Origin: Aquirhabdus sp.
Lineage (GTDB): Bacteria; Pseudomonadota; Gammaproteobacteria; Pseudomonadales; Moraxellaceae
Assembly: GCA_030150595.1 (NCBI GenBank)
Contig: JASLFQ010000041.1
Coordinates: 1-5,794, forward strand
Reading direction: 5' to 3'
Length of the DNA: 5,794 nucleotides
This document shows positions 3,430-5,794 of this stretch, piece after piece (positions within the stretch are counted from its first letter, which is position 1; every line of letters starts with the position of its first letter). The translations under genes and the position numbers were made by a program. Below the pieces are notes generated by a model, which was not told the origin of the DNA, did no database searches, and saw only the letters and a program-made list of their open reading frames with translations.

Positions 3430-5794
3430 ATGAATATCGCAGTAAACCCAGAAGATACTACCGCAGCCCATCCAACGATTTATCTGAGGGATTATCAGCC
3501 GCCAGTATTTGGTGTGGATACAATTCATCTCGATATTAATATCCATGCGACAGAAACAATCGTCATTAGCACGTTAGAAATGCATCGTTTGCATGCCGGC
3601 GATTTCGTGCTATTGGGACGCGATTTAGAGCTGTTGAATGTTCAGTTGAACGGCACAGATTTAGAGACGAGTTGTTATATCCTTGATAAAGAAAGTCTGA
3701 CGATTTTAAACGCGCCAGATCGTTGCACGATTAAAACCAAAGTTCGTATTCATCCAGAAACCAATACGCAATTGGAAGGTTTATATCAATCGGGTGGCAT
3801 GTATTGCACACAAAATGAACCTGAAGGTTTCCGCAAAATTACTTTCTTTCCAGATCGTCCTGATGTGCTTTCAGTATTTACTACGCGCCTTGAAGCAGAC
3901 AATCAATATCCGACCTTGCTTGCGAATGGCAACTTAATTGAGGCGGGTAAAGTTGGTGCAGATCGTCATTATACGGTTTGGCAAGATCCGACCAAAAAGC
4001 CTAGTTATTTGTTTGCGTGTGTCGCTGGAGATATTGCGGTATTGAAAGATACTTTCACGACGATGGAAGGCAAGTCTGTTTCGCTGGAACTCTATACAGA
4101 ACAAAAAGACATTGAAAAATGCCGTGTTGCGATGCAAGCGCTGAAAGATTCGATGATTTGGGATGAGGAAAATTACGGTCGTGCTTACGATCTTGATAAT
4201 TATATGATCGTTGCCGTCAGCCAATTCAATATGGGCGCGATGGAGAATAAAGGTCTTAATATTTTTAATACTTCATGTGTATTGTCTGATCCAAAAACCA
4301 CCACAGATATCTCCAATCTCTACGTGAAATCAACGATTGCGCATGAATATTTCCATAATTGGACAGGCAATCGGATTACGTGTCGCGACTGGTTTCAATT
4401 GTGTTTGAAAGAGGGCTTTACGGTTTTCCGTGATCAGAGTTTTTCAGATACGTTGCAGTCGCCAGCGGTGCAGCGCATTGATGATGTGTCGAGTTTGAAG
4501 TCCGCGCAATTTGCGGAAGATGCAGGCCCGATGTCGCATCCGCCGCGTCCTGACCATTTTGTTGAAATTAATAATTTCTATACCGCAACTGTCTATGACA
4601 AAGGTGCGGAAATTGTCCGCATGATGGCGACATTACTCGGCGAGGAAGGTTTCCGTTTAGGCACTGATGAATATTTTCGTCGCCATGATGGCGAAGCGGT
4701 GACGGTTGAGGATTTGATTGGCAGCTTGAGCGATGGTTCGGGTACCGATTTGTGGAATTTTTTACCGTGGTACAGCCAGCCAGGAACGCCAGTCGTAAGT
4801 GGGCAAGGTGTTTATGATGCGGCGGCGCGTCGTTATACGTTGACGCTTTCGCAAACCATCGACAAGAAACCAAATTATCCAGCACCACAACCTTTGCCGA
4901 TCCCAGTCAAAATGGCATTGTTTAATCAACAAACTGGTCAGCAATTATTGCTTGATGCACAAGGTGAGACTGAATGTGTGCTGATGCTAAATCAAAGCAA
5001 ACAAGTGTTTGTCTTTGAACATATTGAAAGTGCACCAATTGTATCGTTGCTGCGTGATTTCTCTGCGCCAGTGCTGCTGAATTTTGATTATCAAGATGCT
5101 GAACTCGCATTTCTGATGCAATTTGAGAGCAATGGTTTTAATCAATGGCAGGCCGCACAGCAACTCTTAGAACGAATTTTGTTGCAAGGTCACGATGCGA
5201 CAGTTTATTTAAAATCGTTACTTGTAACGCTACCAAAAGTCGCAAGTGTTGATCCACTGCTGGCGTCGCGTTTATTGGATATTCCGACTGAGACGTTTAT
5301 CGCGAGTCGTATTGATAGTAACTATGATCCAGTTGAGGTGCGCGCTAAGCGTGAAACCTTGATGAATGCGATTGCTGCGGAGCTGAAAGATTATTGGCCT
5401 GCGGCGTATGCAGCATTACCGATTATTCCATATGTGGATAGCAGTGAAGCAATGGGGCAACGTGCATTCCGTAATGCGGTATTGGCGTTTGCATGTCGTG
5501 CTGGCGTTGCGGATGCGCTCGCAAATGCAAGTCATCAATATGATGCTGCCGTGTGTATGACTGAGCGTTTAGGTGCGCTGCGTCAACTCGTGAATTACGA
5601 TGCGCCTGATCATGAAGCTAAATTGGCTGATTTTTATCAGCGGTTTGAGCATGAGGCGTTGGCAATTGATTTGTGGTTTGGATTACAGGCGAGTAAACCG
5701 ACGGTAACTTTGGATGAGATTGTTCAATTGACCCAGCATCCGCAGTTTGATTTGAATACACCGAATCGCATTCGTTCCGTGACGGGTAATTTTT
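3430..5794 (+). CDS. pepN: Aminopeptidase N (M1 family zinc metallopeptidase), C-terminus cut by window edge
   Basis: This cytoplasmic exopeptidase removes N-terminal residues from peptides during peptide catabolism. From the start, 788 codons are open to the window end; PepN is usually about 870-900 residues, so roughly the last 100 are missing. The N-terminal beta domain contains LEGLYQSGGMYCTQNEPEGF, with the substrate-anchoring Gln/Glu region. The GAMEN exopeptidase motif is at 269-273. The zinc site is HEYFHNW (305-311), with His305, His309 and Glu328 in KEGFTVF as ligands and Glu306 as the catalytic base. Tyr389 in TATVYDKGAEIVRM is the transition-state tyrosine. All of these sit 8 residues later than in E. 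coli PepN, and none is lost. The helical C-terminal domain follows, from about residue 550. The start ATG (3430-3432) has AAGGAA (3415-3420) 9 nt upstream. No frameshift or internal stop was seen. The REP-like pair lies between it and the upstream DUF2797 gene. No strong promoter was identified; TAATAT at 3405-3410 is a weak -10 candidate only. Confidence 0.97.
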   Translation, partial: MNIAVNPEDTTAAHPTIYLRDYQPPVFGVDTIHLDINIHATETIVISTLEMHRLHAGDFVLLGRDLELLNVQLNGTDLETSCYILDKESLTILNAPDRCTIKTKVRIHPETNTQLEGLYQSGGMYCTQNEPEGFRKITFFPDRPDVLSVFTTRLEADNQYPTLLANGNLIEAGKVGADRHYTVWQDPTKKPSYLFACVAGDIAVLKDTFTTMEGKSVSLELYTEQKDIEKCRVAMQALKDSMIWDEENYGRAYDLDNYMIVAVSQFNMGAMENKGLNIFNTSCVLSDPKTTTDISNLYVKSTIAHEYFHNWTGNRITCRDWFQLCLKEGFTVFRDQSFSDTLQSPAVQRIDDVSSLKSAQFAEDAGPMSHPPRPDHFVEINNFYTATVYDKGAEIVRMMATLLGEEGFRLGTDEYFRRHDGEAVTVEDLIGSLSDGSGTDLWNFLPWYSQPGTPVVSGQGVYDAAARRYTLTLSQTIDKKPNYPAPQPLPIPVKMALFNQQTGQQLLLDAQGETECVLMLNQSKQVFVFEHIESAPIVSLLRDFSAPVLLNFDYQDAELAFLMQFESNGFNQWQAAQQLLERILLQGHDATVYLKSLLVTLPKVASVDPLLASRLLDIPTETFIASRIDSNYDPVEVRAKRETLMNAIAAELKDYWPAAYAALPIIPYVDSSEAMGQRAFRNAVLAFACRAGVADALANASHQYDAAVCMTERLGALRQLVNYDAPDHEAKLADFYQRFEHEALAIDLWFGLQASKPTVTLDEIVQLTQHPQFDLNTPNRIRSVTGNF

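Noticed and set aside
3355..3546. Minus-strand open frame across the REP pair and the pepN start
   Set aside because: It runs through a repeat and antisense to the conserved PepN N-terminus, so it is a chance frame.
3934..5110. Minus-strand open frames within pepN
   Set aside because: All are antisense to the M1 catalytic and C-terminal domains, whose reading frame is intact and conserved.

Overview
The window reads as ordinary chromosome of a Gram-negative, gammaproteobacterium-like organism with moderate GC. The full-length YebC, the M1-family PepN and the neighbouring DUF2797 gene fit that group. My best guess is Moraxellaceae (Acinetobacter and relatives), but this rests on protein flavour and gene company only, because no rRNA or other taxonomic marker is present.

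Layout: positions 1-654 form a small accessory island. A DUF559 (Vsr/PD-(D/E)XK-like) nuclease gene on the minus strand lies between two palindrome-rich, REPIN/MITE-like elements (1-70 and 508-654). The parts of these elements facing the gene are near-identical 25-bp inverted repeats. Next come two minus-strand genes that probably have their own promoters: yebC (669-1418) and a hypothetical protein with a methyltransferase-like C-terminal half, possibly DUF6231 (1593-2120). A divergent intergenic region (2121-2445) carries a perfect 8+2+8 palindrome over a plausible sigma70 -10 box. On the plus strand follow a DUF2797 protein (2446-3297), with cysteine clusters and a GIY-YIG-like core, and pepN (3430 to the window edge), an M1 aminopeptidase cut off near its C-terminus. 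The gap between these two holds a REP-like inverted pair built on TTCGACAGGC (3316-3396).

Functionally, yebC, pepN and probably DUF2797 are housekeeping genes: translation or regulation, peptide catabolism, and unknown. They do not form an obvious pathway. The candidate unusual system is the left end: a small single-domain nuclease bracketed by structured repeats whose ends match each other. The layout resembles REP/REPIN elements with a RAYT transposase, but with a DUF559 protein in the nuclease position. That link is inferred from the arrangement and is not demonstrated.
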